Below the pieces are notes generated by a model. It was not told the DNA's origin, did not search any database, and saw nothing but the letters and a program-made list of their open reading frames with translations. A program made the position numbers and the translations under genes. DNA of 64,000 nucleotides from Stentor coeruleus (taxonomy: Eukaryota; Ciliophora; Heterotrichea; Heterotrichida; Stentoridae), in NCBI GenBank assembly GCA_001970955.1, contig MPUH01000120.1, forward strand, positions 37,365 to 101,364. The letters are read 5' to 3'. Positions 52,054 to 62,600 of this stretch are shown here, one piece after another (position 1 is the stretch's first letter; the number at the start of each line of letters is the position of its first letter).

Positions 52054-52911
52054 ATGGAAGAGATTGATGTTCTTTGTATTAACTGCGAGAATTTAATCAG
52101 TATAGACCTAATATCATCTCACTCTCTTGAATGCGTGACTCCTATAAATTTTATTACCCCAGAAAACTCTCACGATCAAGTGAATTCAATTAACCAGCGA
52201 CTTGCCAAACTCTGTTCATCCATTCAAGCCTCAATGAGCAAAAAAAAGCAAACATGCACAAAAACCTTTTTATCTTTAGAATCTTTACTTAGAAAAGCCC
52301 AAAGGGCAAAGTCTTTGAATATTTCTCAAACTACAGAGCCTTCACAATTTGTCACCCTAATTCATGAAATAGAAATGAGCTCAGATGAACAATTCTCATT
52401 AGCTGTTCAAGTTTATGCTGAAAGGCTTAAAGTTCTTATTGAAGAAAAAGCATTAGTTATACCACCAAAAGATAAAGAAACAGATCGACAATTTTTTACC
52501 AAAAATGATGAACCCTACTCTACAACCACCAAAAGAGAATTGTCTGATTTTTATCCTAGTGAATTTTTTAGAGATAAAAAATCATATTTAAATGATATAG
52601 ATTCTGTTATAGAATCTCAATCGAGAAGAAGTTTAAGTTTAGCTTCTTCTGTACAATTTGAAAATACTGAATCAAAAAAATCGATTTATTTAGAAGAACT
52701 AATAGAAGAAAATAATTATGATTCTGGGGATGAGGACTTAGATTTAGATTATTTTGTTTCTCAGTGTCTTATGGTACAATTATCATATCCATCATCTCAC
52801 CCTGTTCAAAAAGTTAACACCAAAGAATTATTCAAAGAATCCAAAATGAAAAAAATCGACTTTGAAGGATGGGAAAAATTTATAGAAGCTAAATTCAAAG
52901 AAATTAGTTAA
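52054..52911 (+). CDS. Hypothetical protein with N-terminal C2HC finger
   Basis: 285 residues. Opens with LCINCENLISIDLISSHSLEC, spacing C-x2-C-x11-H-x3-C, like the small zinc fingers (UBZ or C2HC type) that bind ubiquitin or partners. The rest is polar: a helical middle (about 45-140), a Ser-rich segment and an acidic stretch (SGDEDLDLDYF), then a C-terminal helix (FEGWEKFIEAKFKEI). Not recognised as a known family. Confidence 0.6.
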   Translation: MEEIDVLCINCENLISIDLISSHSLECVTPINFITPENSHDQVNSINQRLAKLCSSIQASMSKKKQTCTKTFLSLESLLRKAQRAKSLNISQTTEPSQFVTLIHEIEMSSDEQFSLAVQVYAERLKVLIEEKALVIPPKDKETDRQFFTKNDEPYSTTTKRELSDFYPSEFFRDKKSYLNDIDSVIESQSRRSLSLASSVQFENTESKKSIYLEELIEENNYDSGDEDLDLDYFVSQCLMVQLSYPSSHPVQKVNTKELFKESKMKKIDFEGWEKFIEAKFKEIS

Positions 52912-53144
52912 ACGCCCTCAACTATTTATTAACATTAAATATTTTATTTAAAATTCCACCTTTTATTCTATAATTTTCAAAAAACTCTATCATCAAGCCA
53001 CCCTTTCAACAAACACAATCTCTCGCACACATTTTCATTAAAGCAAATCAAAATTCCAATAAAACATAAAAATCTCTCTAAACTTGCAAATATTTCATGA
53101 CAAAATTCAGTATTTTTTAGTTAAAAATTTATATTAAGATTATA

Positions 53145-53688
53145 ATGCCGAACAAATGCCGTGTTTATATTGGAAGACTTAGCAGAAGAACTAGAATTCG
53201 AGACTTAGAAAAAGATTTCTCAAGATATGGAAGAATTCGAGACTTGGAAGTCAAGCACGATTACGCTTTTATTGTACGTGGTGAAGCAGGAGTACTCAGA
53301 CCCGCGAGACGCTGAAGACGCTATTTATCATATGGACAACAGAGTATACGATGGGTCTCGTATAATTGTCGAATATGCAGGTTTGCGTCGAGACAAGAGA
53401 AAAGGGCCAAAGAGCGACGATGTTTGTTATAATTGTCATCAACCTGGACATTGGTGAATTGTAGTTAGGGCAAATGAATGCAAGGAAGAAGATAGTAGAG
53501 GAAAATGCTATAAATGTGGAGAAGCTGGGCATATAAAAAGAGATTGTAAGGCATCAAGATCACGATCTCCTAGGAACTCTTTGTCTAGTAGTCCAAAAGA
53601 AAAAAAAAAAGATGAAAGCCCATATAGTGACGCGCCAAAATCTGATGAACAGTATTTAATATATAGTCATCAAGAATATGAGATTTAG
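53145..53688 (+). CDS. SR splicing factor with RRM and two zinc knuckles (RSZ/SRSF7-like), 3-4 exons
   Basis: Exons 53145-53273, 53290-53453 and 53469-53688 are required to connect the frames. The first intron is 16 nt (53274-53289, gtacgtggtgaagcag), the second 15 nt (53454-53468, gtgaattgtagttag) and splits a Trp codon. A further likely 15-nt intron lies at 53652-53666 (gtatttaatatatag). Product is 170 residues, or 165 with the last intron removed. [23 protein letters not shown] (RNP2), [17 protein letters not shown] (RNP1 region). Then two CCHC knuckles, [14 protein letters not shown] and [14 protein letters not shown], and a short Arg/Ser tail. This is the order of plant RSZ and animal SRSF7 splicing regulators. 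Confidence 0.92.
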
Positions 53689-54406
53689 TTTTAGTTAAGG
53701 TTTTATTGATTTTTGAATATTTTTTTGTGAAGTATATAATTTTTAAAACTTGTATGGTTTGTGAAAATTGCTTATGGGGTGAGATTGTGAAATTATTACT
53801 TGTCTAAGAGTTTTTTTGAAATATGAATTGGGATATAATTGAAGTTTTTGTGGTGATTGATGTTTGATTCTTTGGTTGAAGTTTTGGTTTACCTTTTTTC
53901 ACTAAATATGTTGCATTGAAGTTTGGAAAGTTTGGATGAATTTCTTATTTGATTTGACTTATGATTTCTGTTTTTTGTTAATGTTTNACTTATGATTTCT
54001 GTTTTTTGTTAATGTTTTTGAGCAGAGTTGGGGCTGTATTATTTGCCATGTTTTAGGATTAGCTTGTTTTGTGTTAGTGAATATATCCTACTTTATGGTA
54101 AATTAATCACAATTTTGCCTATTTTTTCTAAGGATTTTACTTTTTCAAAACAAAATTACACTGGATTAACTAATGAGTAAAAGCATAAATTCTAAGTCTT
54201 TGTGATTGAATTTAGCAGATAAATTTTCCATACTTTATGGTTAATTTTATCTGTTCAAAAGGAAAAATACCTGTTCAAAATCACACTCATATTTAAGGAA
54301 AGCTTTTTTATATGCAATTTTATGTTTTTACAATTATCTTTATTGCCATATAAACACTAAATTAAATCAACCTAAAGAAAATTGCAAATAAGAATTTTAT
54401 GATAAT
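53689..54406. other. Intergenic, convergent 3' flanks
   Basis: G/T-rich 3' flank of the SR gene, then an N-linked duplication, then the A/C-richer 3' flank of EBP2. No exon recognised. Confidence 0.5.
53957..54017. repeat. Direct duplication around an N (assembly overlap)
   Basis: The 30 bp at 53957-53986 recur exactly at 53988-54017, separated by the N at 53987. Same pattern as the three other N sites. Confidence 0.88.
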
Positions 54407-54916
54407 TTAATTCTTCTTCCTTCTTCTCATATACTTCACTGACTTGCTTTTGCTTTGTTTCTGTCTTTTAGCTTTAGATTCATTATTTTTGAGTTGCTTT
54501 GATTTCACATGCCTCTTATGTGCCTCATTGCCAAACTTTTTCTTGTTTTTCGCTTCTTTTCTTTTCCCGACAATATCAATTTTATTCTTAATATCTTCAA
54601 GATGTTTCTGAACTTTTACCATATGTTCATCCAATTTAAATGTTTCAGCTTTAAAATCATTTGGTCTCCAAACTGGAATATTTGCTTTGATTAATCTATC
54701 AACCATTGTTTTAGAGTTTTCTTGAGCTACAGCATAAAACTTTACTTCTCTATTAAAGTCTTCTTCTAAGAGTTTAAAGTCCATAGATGCATCTCCATTA
54801 GTGATAGTCATATACTGAAGCCAAGCCTTTTTCTTATTGTGAAGATTATACTTATCTTTCATTTCATTCAAACGAGATAGAAGTTCTTCATCTTTTGAAA
54901 AAGTGTCGTCTTCCAT
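54407..54916 (-). CDS. EBP2: EBP2 rRNA-processing protein
   Basis: 169 residues from the ATG at 54916. It keeps the EBP2 core: DFNREVKFYAVAQEN (family REMxFYRQAQ), NIPVWRPNDFKAETFKLDEH then MVKVQKHL (family RPxDYFAEMxKSDxHMxKV), and the Lys-rich KKFGNEAHKRHVKSKQLK block, then a very basic tail. EBP2 works with Brx1 and other factors in 60S subunit assembly in the nucleolus. Shorter than yeast EBP2 because the acidic N terminus is reduced. Second ribosome-biogenesis gene here after NOP16. Confidence 0.9.
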   Translation of the reverse strand: MEDDTFSKDEELLSRLNEMKDKYNLHNKKKAWLQYMTITNGDASMDFKLLEEDFNREVKFYAVAQENSKTMVDRLIKANIPVWRPNDFKAETFKLDEHMVKVQKHLEDIKNKIDIVGKRKEAKNKKKFGNEAHKRHVKSKQLKNNESKAKRQKQSKSKSVKYMRRRKKN

Positions 54917-54949
54917 CACTATTTATTATTCGCTACAATAAAAGTCAGC
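54917..54949. promoter_or_regulatory. 33-bp shared upstream region of EBP2 and DPM2
   Basis: Only 33 bp separate the divergent start codons of EBP2 and DPM2, so both transcription starts and both 5' UTRs must fit here or overlap the neighbouring coding region. No known promoter element was identified. Confidence 0.45.
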
Positions 54950-55183
54950 ATGTCACAAAAAACAGGTGGATTTATTGTTTGTAGTGGGATTATTTTCTTC
55001 ACTTACTATAGCTTCTGGCTTCTAGTCACAGTAATATAAAATCAGCCTTTTATTGACCCAGAACACTGGATTCTTAGTTATTTCCCAGATAGATCATGGG
55101 CTTTACTTATCCCTAGTTTAATAGTTACTATAGGTGTGACTGTTTTAAATACTTTTGTTGGATTGGTTATGATCAAAGCATGA
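54950..55183 (+). CDS. DPM2: DPM2, dolichol-phosphate mannosyltransferase subunit 2 (2 exons)
   Basis: Exons 54950-55030 and 55046-55183 around a 15-nt intron (55031-55045, gtaatataaaatcag, phase 0). Product is 72 residues. Two membrane segments with the DPM2 pattern: FFTYYSFWLLVT then PFIDPEHWILSYFPDRSWAL, then a second hydrophobic helix ending LVMIKA (animal DPM2: FTYYxxWVxxLPFIDxxHxxxxxFLP... and VMLK). DPM2 is a small ER-membrane subunit that stabilises DPM1 and also takes part in GPI synthesis. The stop is TGA, direct evidence that TGA is not a sense codon here. Easy to miss because it is split and very short. Confidence 0.9.
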
Positions 55184-56697
55184 TGAAAGGTTAATTAAGT
55201 TTATGTTAAATTTGGAAAAGATTTAGATTTATGGTTTATCATTGAAAGAGGTAGAGGATAAGTATTTACTTGAAAATATATACAGTAATTTTTAGGGATG
55301 TAATAAAAATTGACTACAAAAATTTATAATTTTATAGTTGGAGTTTGATTTCAATAATACAAATAAATTGTTAATTTAGCCCTTAAGTCAGGGAGTTTTC
55401 AGAGTTTATTTTTGATTTAAAAGAAGAAATTATGATAATTAGATGAGATTGAATTAAGCAAATTATTTGATGCGGCAAATTATTTGAACTGCCATTTAGA
55501 AAAACAAACGCAAATAAATTCGTTTTGATGGATTAGAATGCTTTAGTCACTTCTGATTATGGAAATAATAAGAACTTATACAATGAAATCATTCCAAAAA
55601 GAAATCAAGAATAAATTATCGCTTATTTATCAGCCAAGTTAAGCAAATAGTAATTCTGATAATATGCCTGCATTTGAATCATATTAAAAACTTATAAAAT
55701 ATTGAAATAATAATACAATTTTACATCATCAAAAACCCTGGATAAGTAGAAATTGTAATTTTTTCGAATAGAGGCTAAAACATTGTGCAATTGAAGTAAG
55801 AATAATAAGGGATGGGCAATAATTGATTAATTTTGAATAGGGATAATTATTTTAGACTATAGGCATCTTCAACATGGATAAATATGATTAAATTAGAAAA
55901 CCAAAGGTCCCAATATTTAAAGCACCTCTCATTTGAGTGAATTTTTTTTTGTATTAACCTTGTTTAGCTTATATAGATTATAAAAATACTTTAGAATGAG
56001 AGGGAAATTTACTTTCAAAAACCTTGTTTAGCTTATATAGATTATAAAAATACTTTAGAATGAGAGGGAAATTTACTTTCAGTCTAGTTCCTGAAAATAA
56101 GATAATATTTTGTTTTATTTAGTTTACTAATTCTATTGACTATCAGATGATCTTTTTATTATTAATAAATTTCCTACCAGTGCAATAAATTATAAAACAT
56201 TCTAACTCTAAATATCTTGAAATCATCTTTTCTTACCATCTCAATGACATTGCCTTTAAAAAATTTTTTCAAATAACTTACACATAATCATTCATCATCA
56301 TATTTTTATGTATTAGTTTTCAAAATATCATCATACACACATAGTTTTCAACTAAAACTTTCTATCAAGTTTTCCAAATATTCACTATTTCTTTATTCAA
56401 CCAACAAAAAGTTTAACCCTCCCAAATTAGTATCTGCACTTTCATTCTTAATCCAATATTAGAATTTCTGACATAAAATATAAGTTCATTTAAGTAAAAT
56501 AAATGGACTTACATACTATTGTTTAAAGCGTTAATATTCGGAACTCTTCTTACAAACAAAAATAATACTTTCCATTACAAAAATAAATCTAAAACTTCTT
56601 AACCTCCTTACATCATTTTCTATTCTTCCAAAAAAAATTCTTAACCCTATGGTTAGAACTCATATTCAATAAGCATATTTCTCGTGGATATAAAAAT
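55184..56697. other. Long intergenic stretch before the giant repeat gene
   Basis: 1.5 kb. Contains a 61-bp direct repeat (55956-56080). Around 55440-55690 two overlapping frames look faintly protein-like but are broken by several stops. From 56100 the strand becomes C-rich over G, as in other 5' flanks here. No intact gene or RNA seen. Confidence 0.5.
55956..56080. repeat. 61-bp direct tandem repeat
   Basis: 55956-56016 and 56020-56080 are identical, separated by AAA. No N is present, but the form resembles the N-linked duplications elsewhere. A true tandem duplication or an assembly join cannot be told apart from sequence alone. Confidence 0.85.
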
Positions 56698-59600
56698 ATG
56701 GATAGCTCAAACCTTCCAATCTTACTTGAGGACGTTCTCTCAGGAAGGCCTGAAGACCCTCATAATTACAATCAAACAACTCAAAAGCTGCATGTCTTGC
56801 TGAAATCAGCCAGCCCATCATCATTACAAGGGGCAACTCGCATTGTAGCAGAGCTATCACATAAAGGCAGAATATCCACTCCAGACTTCACATTATTCTC
56901 AAATTACCTTTCAAAAATCAAACAAAGTTCACAACCTCCTGATCTACGCCATATGCCTATAGTCAACTCTGGCTTGAAAGTTGCGGCAATTTGTCATGCC
57001 TTGCATAAAATCCAGCTGAAATCACAAACCCTAAAGCATAGTGCTTTTATAAGTCTGCTTATAGCAAAGCATAAATCCGCTAGTGAACTTCAAGTAAAAC
57101 GTCTTCAATGCGCCAATTTGATATCTAATATTAAGATCAATCTTGGGATTAGTATGCAAAAAACTGTGTCAAAATGGAAAGAGTATGAAGGGATACCATG
57201 GCAGCCTAAACTTGAGAAAAAAACAACATTGACAATGCATCAGAGAAGAGATAAATCTCTTAAAGTGATAAAAAGTTTGTTGATGAGTAGCCCAATGGCA
57301 TTTGAACAGCAAGGATTGTGGAGATGGAGACTAGTCAATCAAGAGATTAAACATTGGGAAGAAAGGATGAAGCATGCGACAGAACAGTCTAATTATCTTC
57401 GTTTGAAAATGATGAAAAAAGCCGCGTATATTCGTTTGAAAAACAATGCGATTCCGATTTGGCTTGTGAAAAAAGCTTTGTTTGAGAGATTTTTAAGAAA
57501 AGCTGAACTTAGATATTTTTATGTTAAGAAAATCAAATTTTCATATATGAAGAATTATGATATGTATGAAGAGTATGAAGAGGAGGAAGAAGAAGAGCAC
57601 AGGAAGAAAATCGTTAAAATCATAAAAAAACGCCCTATGTCTATTGCTGTACCTTTAGCTTCAAATAGTATTTTATTACTTAAAGTGTTTAAGAGAGCGA
57701 ATATGAGGAACTTTTATGCTTTACGGCTTATTTTGGCTAAGTGGAAAACCCCAGAAAAAGAGATAGTTCAGACGAAAATGAAAAAGCCTCAGCAAAAACA
57801 AGCAGTTAGGTCTGGAAAACCTTCAGGAAAGTTTATCCCAAGAGTGCCAGAAAATGAAAAAACTTTGAAATCTCTAATAAACAGGATTACTCAAAACTGT
57901 ATGAAAAGCGCAGATGCACCAGAAAAAGTTACTCAGCTTCTACAGGAACCCGAACTACCTGATGAAGATCAAGATAAACTAAGCGAAATTGTTCGTTTCA
58001 TGGCGAAACATATGGAAAAAAAAAAGCAACTAAGAGAAAATCTCATAACTTATTGGCAAGGAAGAAACCTCTTAGCCCTAAACAAAGCTAGAAAATACAA
58101 CCAAGGTCTTGAAAGATTAACCAGACTAATTCGAACACCATATATAAAAATCATATTTACTTTACCAGATTGTTCAGTTATGATCAAAGAAGAGCGTACA
58201 TATGAAGAAACTATAGAAATGCGAACAAGTATTACTCAAGACACAGAAATATTTAGAAACTTATCAAACAACGCAATAAATTTCTCTATGGGTCAAAAAC
58301 TCAGCATTTTAAAGTGGAAAGGAAAAGTCTTTAGTCGTCTTTCTGGACGTAAAACCCCAGGAACTGAAGTTCGAGATTTCACTCGGGCTATATTAAGTTC
58401 TGTGTTTAAACTTAGTAAATTCAGACTTAGAGAATGTTTTAAAGTGTGGACAACTAAAAACGAAATTCAAACTCAATGCGAACTAACTAAAAAACTTGAA
58501 TCATTTGCTGGAATCCTCAATTCAGCTTTAGTAAAAAATGTGAAACCTTGCTTACAGATGCCTAAGCCATGTAAAACTAATGATGAAATCCTTTCAAATG
58601 CAATTGTAGCTTTGTGTAAGAACCTTCTTTGGGCTAAAACTCGAGTTCTACACAATTGGACACGGTTTATGTCTAGAAGTGCATTAATATCGTCTATGAA
58701 TAACACAATGTCAGAAAACAAGAACTTTAAAGATAAAATGGCTGAATATTTATTAAGAAACTTGGCAAAATATCCTAAAATGGTATTGTTGTGCTTCTTT
58801 TCTCGTTGGCGTGAAGTTAGAAAAAACAACTCTAGACAATTATTTACTATGGTTTCAGTACTTCAAAGGATTTTTGCATCTAAGGCTAAACGTGTTTTTA
58901 ATCCTCCAAGAATCATCAAAGACGCTGACCAAATTATGAGAAGAACCATTCGCAAATTGACTAATGTTAAAGACTGGGCTTTACGTGTTTATATGCTTAG
59001 ATGGAAGTATTTCAGGATGATTGAAAAAAGTCAGCAATCACGAAAATCAGTGCTTAAAGTTATGTACTTGCTTGCAAATCCAACAAAACAGCCATTTTTA
59101 CAATGGAAACAAAAAACAAACACTCTTAGGTATATTCATAGGTCAAATGGTACATCAAAAATTGTTCTAGCCTTAAGCAAAATATTCAGAAATCGATACA
59201 AGAATTTGGTATACCGGTCATTACTTACTAAAAAACGTCTAACTCTGCTTAGAAACATATGGCGAGAATATAATAAAAAATATATAGAAATGGTAAGAAT
59301 AGGGTGGATGTCATGGAAATTCTTAGCTGGGACAACAGATGCTGTTTATTACAATACAAATAAGCATTCTCATGTAATCAATGTTGTACGTAAACTTAGT
59401 CAGCGTCTTAATGAAGGCTTCCAACTATGGAAAAACTATATTCACAACTGTAAAAACCTGTCAATTCTTGATAATTACCGTTTATCGAAGTTGGAATTGT
59501 ATTTCACGAAAGTTGTTAAAGCACGTTTTATATACATTATTAGAGCTATATCGCCTGGAGGAAGGACAAAGAATCTTTTGAAATTGCTTTTCAAGAGTTT

Positions 59601-62600
59601 CGAACATAAAATAAAAGATTCATTTGTTAAATGGAAAAATCACTTCAAATCTGCTGGAAAAAAGCAAATCCTCAATGCAATGAAATACTCAAGACTTAAA
59701 GATATAATGGTTCTTATTTCAAAAGATGGTATAAATGCTGCGAGGTTAAGAATTCTTGGTCATGGAAGTAGAGTAAAAGGTTCAGTAGCATGTATAATTG
59801 AAAGGCTTAAGTTTAAACCTAAGCATGCTTTTAATATGTGGAAAAAATTTGCCAGTGAAGTGAATACTAAAAAGGTCCTTTCAATGGCGAGAACAGTGAA
59901 TTTAAAGAAAGTTATGCTGAAAATACTTCTTAGAAGACTAGATGATACAAAATTAAGAATCCATGGAGGTGGAGAAAAAGTTAAAGGCGCAGTTAAAAAT
60001 ATAGTTGTGGTTCTTAAGAAAAAATCAAAGGTAACATTTACGAAATGGACTAAATATGTTACTCTTGTTAAAACCAAACAAATTCTAGATAATTCTAACA
60101 GTTCAAAACTTAAATTGACATTAGGTAAAGTTGTTACAAGGACTATAAAAGATGCATATACAAGAATATTAGGAAATGGTAATAAGACAAAAGGTGCAGT
60201 AAGAAGTATTTTACTAGCTGTTGCTAAAAAACCTAAAAATGCTCTAAGAAAATGGTTGAAATTTGCAGGTGATTGTGAAACTAAAAACCTTATGGATGGA
60301 ATTAAGTCGTTTAATTTCCGTAATGCTTTAAGTAAAATTCCAAAAAGAATATTAAAAGATGCTGCTCAAAGGATGCTTGGTCCTGGATTTAGAGTTAAAC
60401 TTGCCATCAAAACTTTCTTAGCTGCTGCAGAGAAAAAAAATAAACAAAGCTTTAGTATGTGGAAAAAAGTTGTTGAAGATACTAAGAAGAAAGAACTTAA
60501 GGATAATGTTACTCAAAATAAATTGTATATTGCTATAGCTAAAGTTCCTAGAAGGACGTTGGCAAAAGCTTTTAGTGATACTATTGGTAAAATAAAAGAT
60601 GCGGCAGCAAAGGATAAAGGTCAATCACTTAAATTGCTACTTTTACCATTAGGAAGAAAACAGTTAAGGACTAGTGTGGATAGGTTTTTAGGACAAAATG
60701 ATAAAGCTAGAAGACTGATTTCAAAAATATTCTTTGTTTTTAGTAAAAAAGCTAAAGTGAGCTTTTTATTCTGGTTGAAATATTCTAACATGTGCAAGAC
60801 TAATGAAATTTTAGATAATGTGAAAACACAAAAACTCCTAAATGCTCTTAATAGAGTTCCTAAGAAAAGATTGAGAAATGCTTTTGATACTATTATTGGT
60901 GATGGAAATGCTTCAAAAGGACTTATTATTAGAGCACTTTCTAAAATACTTAGAAGACCGAAAATGGCGGTTAGTAAATGGATTAAGTACTCTTCAGAAA
61001 TTGATAAAAAGAATATTATGGATAATCTTAAGTCTCAAAAACTTAAAATTGGTATGGAAAATATTATAAGAAGGACAACAAGAGATGCTGAAAAAAGAAT
61101 TATTGGTGGAGGAGATAAAATTAAAGGAGTTATTACTGGAATTCTTGATAAAATGAAAAAACTTCCGAGAAATGCTTTGAATAAACTTAGAGATCATGTT
61201 AGAGATTGCAAAACTAGAAATGCTTTAGATGGTGTTAGGACTCAAAAACTTAAAGAATCACTTGGGAAAGTACCTAGAAGAACTATGAGGGATGCTATGC
61301 AAAGAGTTATTGGTGATGGAAATAAAGTTAAAGGAGCTATTGCTAAAATTATAAGCAGTATAAAGAGAAAACCAAGAGTAGCGCTTATTAGATGGAATAA
61401 GTTTGTTGAGGATGTTAAAAAGAGAGGTATGCTAGATAATCTTAAGTCTCAAAAACTTAAAAACGCATTGACAGGAATTCCTAAGAGGGTGCTTAAAGAT
61501 GGTTTCCAAAGAATAATAGGAGATGGAGATAAAATTAAAGCGGCACTAAGAAGCATGGAGATGAAAATAAGGAAAAGAGAAAGATTTGCTTGGAACAATT
61601 GGGCTAAGTTTATTGAGAATATAAAGACCAAAGGAATGCTTGATAATTTAAGAAGTCAAAAACTTAAAAGCGCACTTACAAATATTCCTAGAAGAACATT
61701 AAAGGATGCTCATGATAGAATTTATGGTGACGGAAATAAAGTTAAGGGTGCTCTTAAGAGTATGATTAGTGCTATTAAACAAAGACCAAGAGAAGCTTTA
61801 AGAATGTGGAAAGGATTTGTAGAAGCTTGTAAGCAAAAAGGCATTTTCGATAATCTAAGAAGTCAACGACTTAAAATATCTCTTGATAGAATCCCACGAA
61901 GAAAACTAAAAGATGCAGTTCAAAGAGTGCTTGGAGATGGCAGTAAAGCTAAAGGAGCAATTAAAAACATATTATCAGCAATCCAAAAGATGCCAAAGAA
62001 CGCACTTGAGAGATGGAGAGATTATATGCAAAACATCAAAACTAAAGGAATGCTTGACAACGCTCGAGCTCAAAAATTGCTAAATGCTTTCGATAGAATT
62101 CCTCGTAGAACAACAAAAGACGCAGTTGAGCGTATGATTGGAGAAGGTGATAAAGTCAAAGGAGCTCTCAAAAGCATAGTTAACTCATTAAAAAAAGCAT
62201 CCAAAACAGCATTTGTTAAATGGAATGACTATGTAAAAGACGTAAAAGCCAAAAAACTTTTCGATAACATTAAAAGCCAAAAACTAAAAATTGCCTTATC
62301 TAAAATACCAAATCGAACCTTAAGAGATGGGTTTGAAAGAATAATCGGTGATGGTAGTAAAGTTAAAGGTGCGCTTAATAGTATTCTCCATAATCTTAAA
62401 CGACGACCAAAGAGTGCTTTTGAATTATGGTTGAAATTCAACAATGCCTGTAAAAACAGAAATATTCTCGATAGTCTTCGTAGCCAGAAACTTAAAAATG
62501 CTCTTACAAGAATTCCTACAAGATCATCTAAAGATTGTTTCCAAAGAATAGTAGGAGAAGGAAGTAAAGCAACTGGGGCTATTAAAGCTATTTTTATGGC

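Noticed and set aside
55440-55700. Protein-like frames that would be open if TAA/TAG coded Gln (faint BTB/SKP1-like LFDAANYL)
   Set aside because: Every solid gene in the window uses TAA, TAG and TGA as stops; two overlapping frames look equally plausible; too short and weak to call even as a pseudogene.
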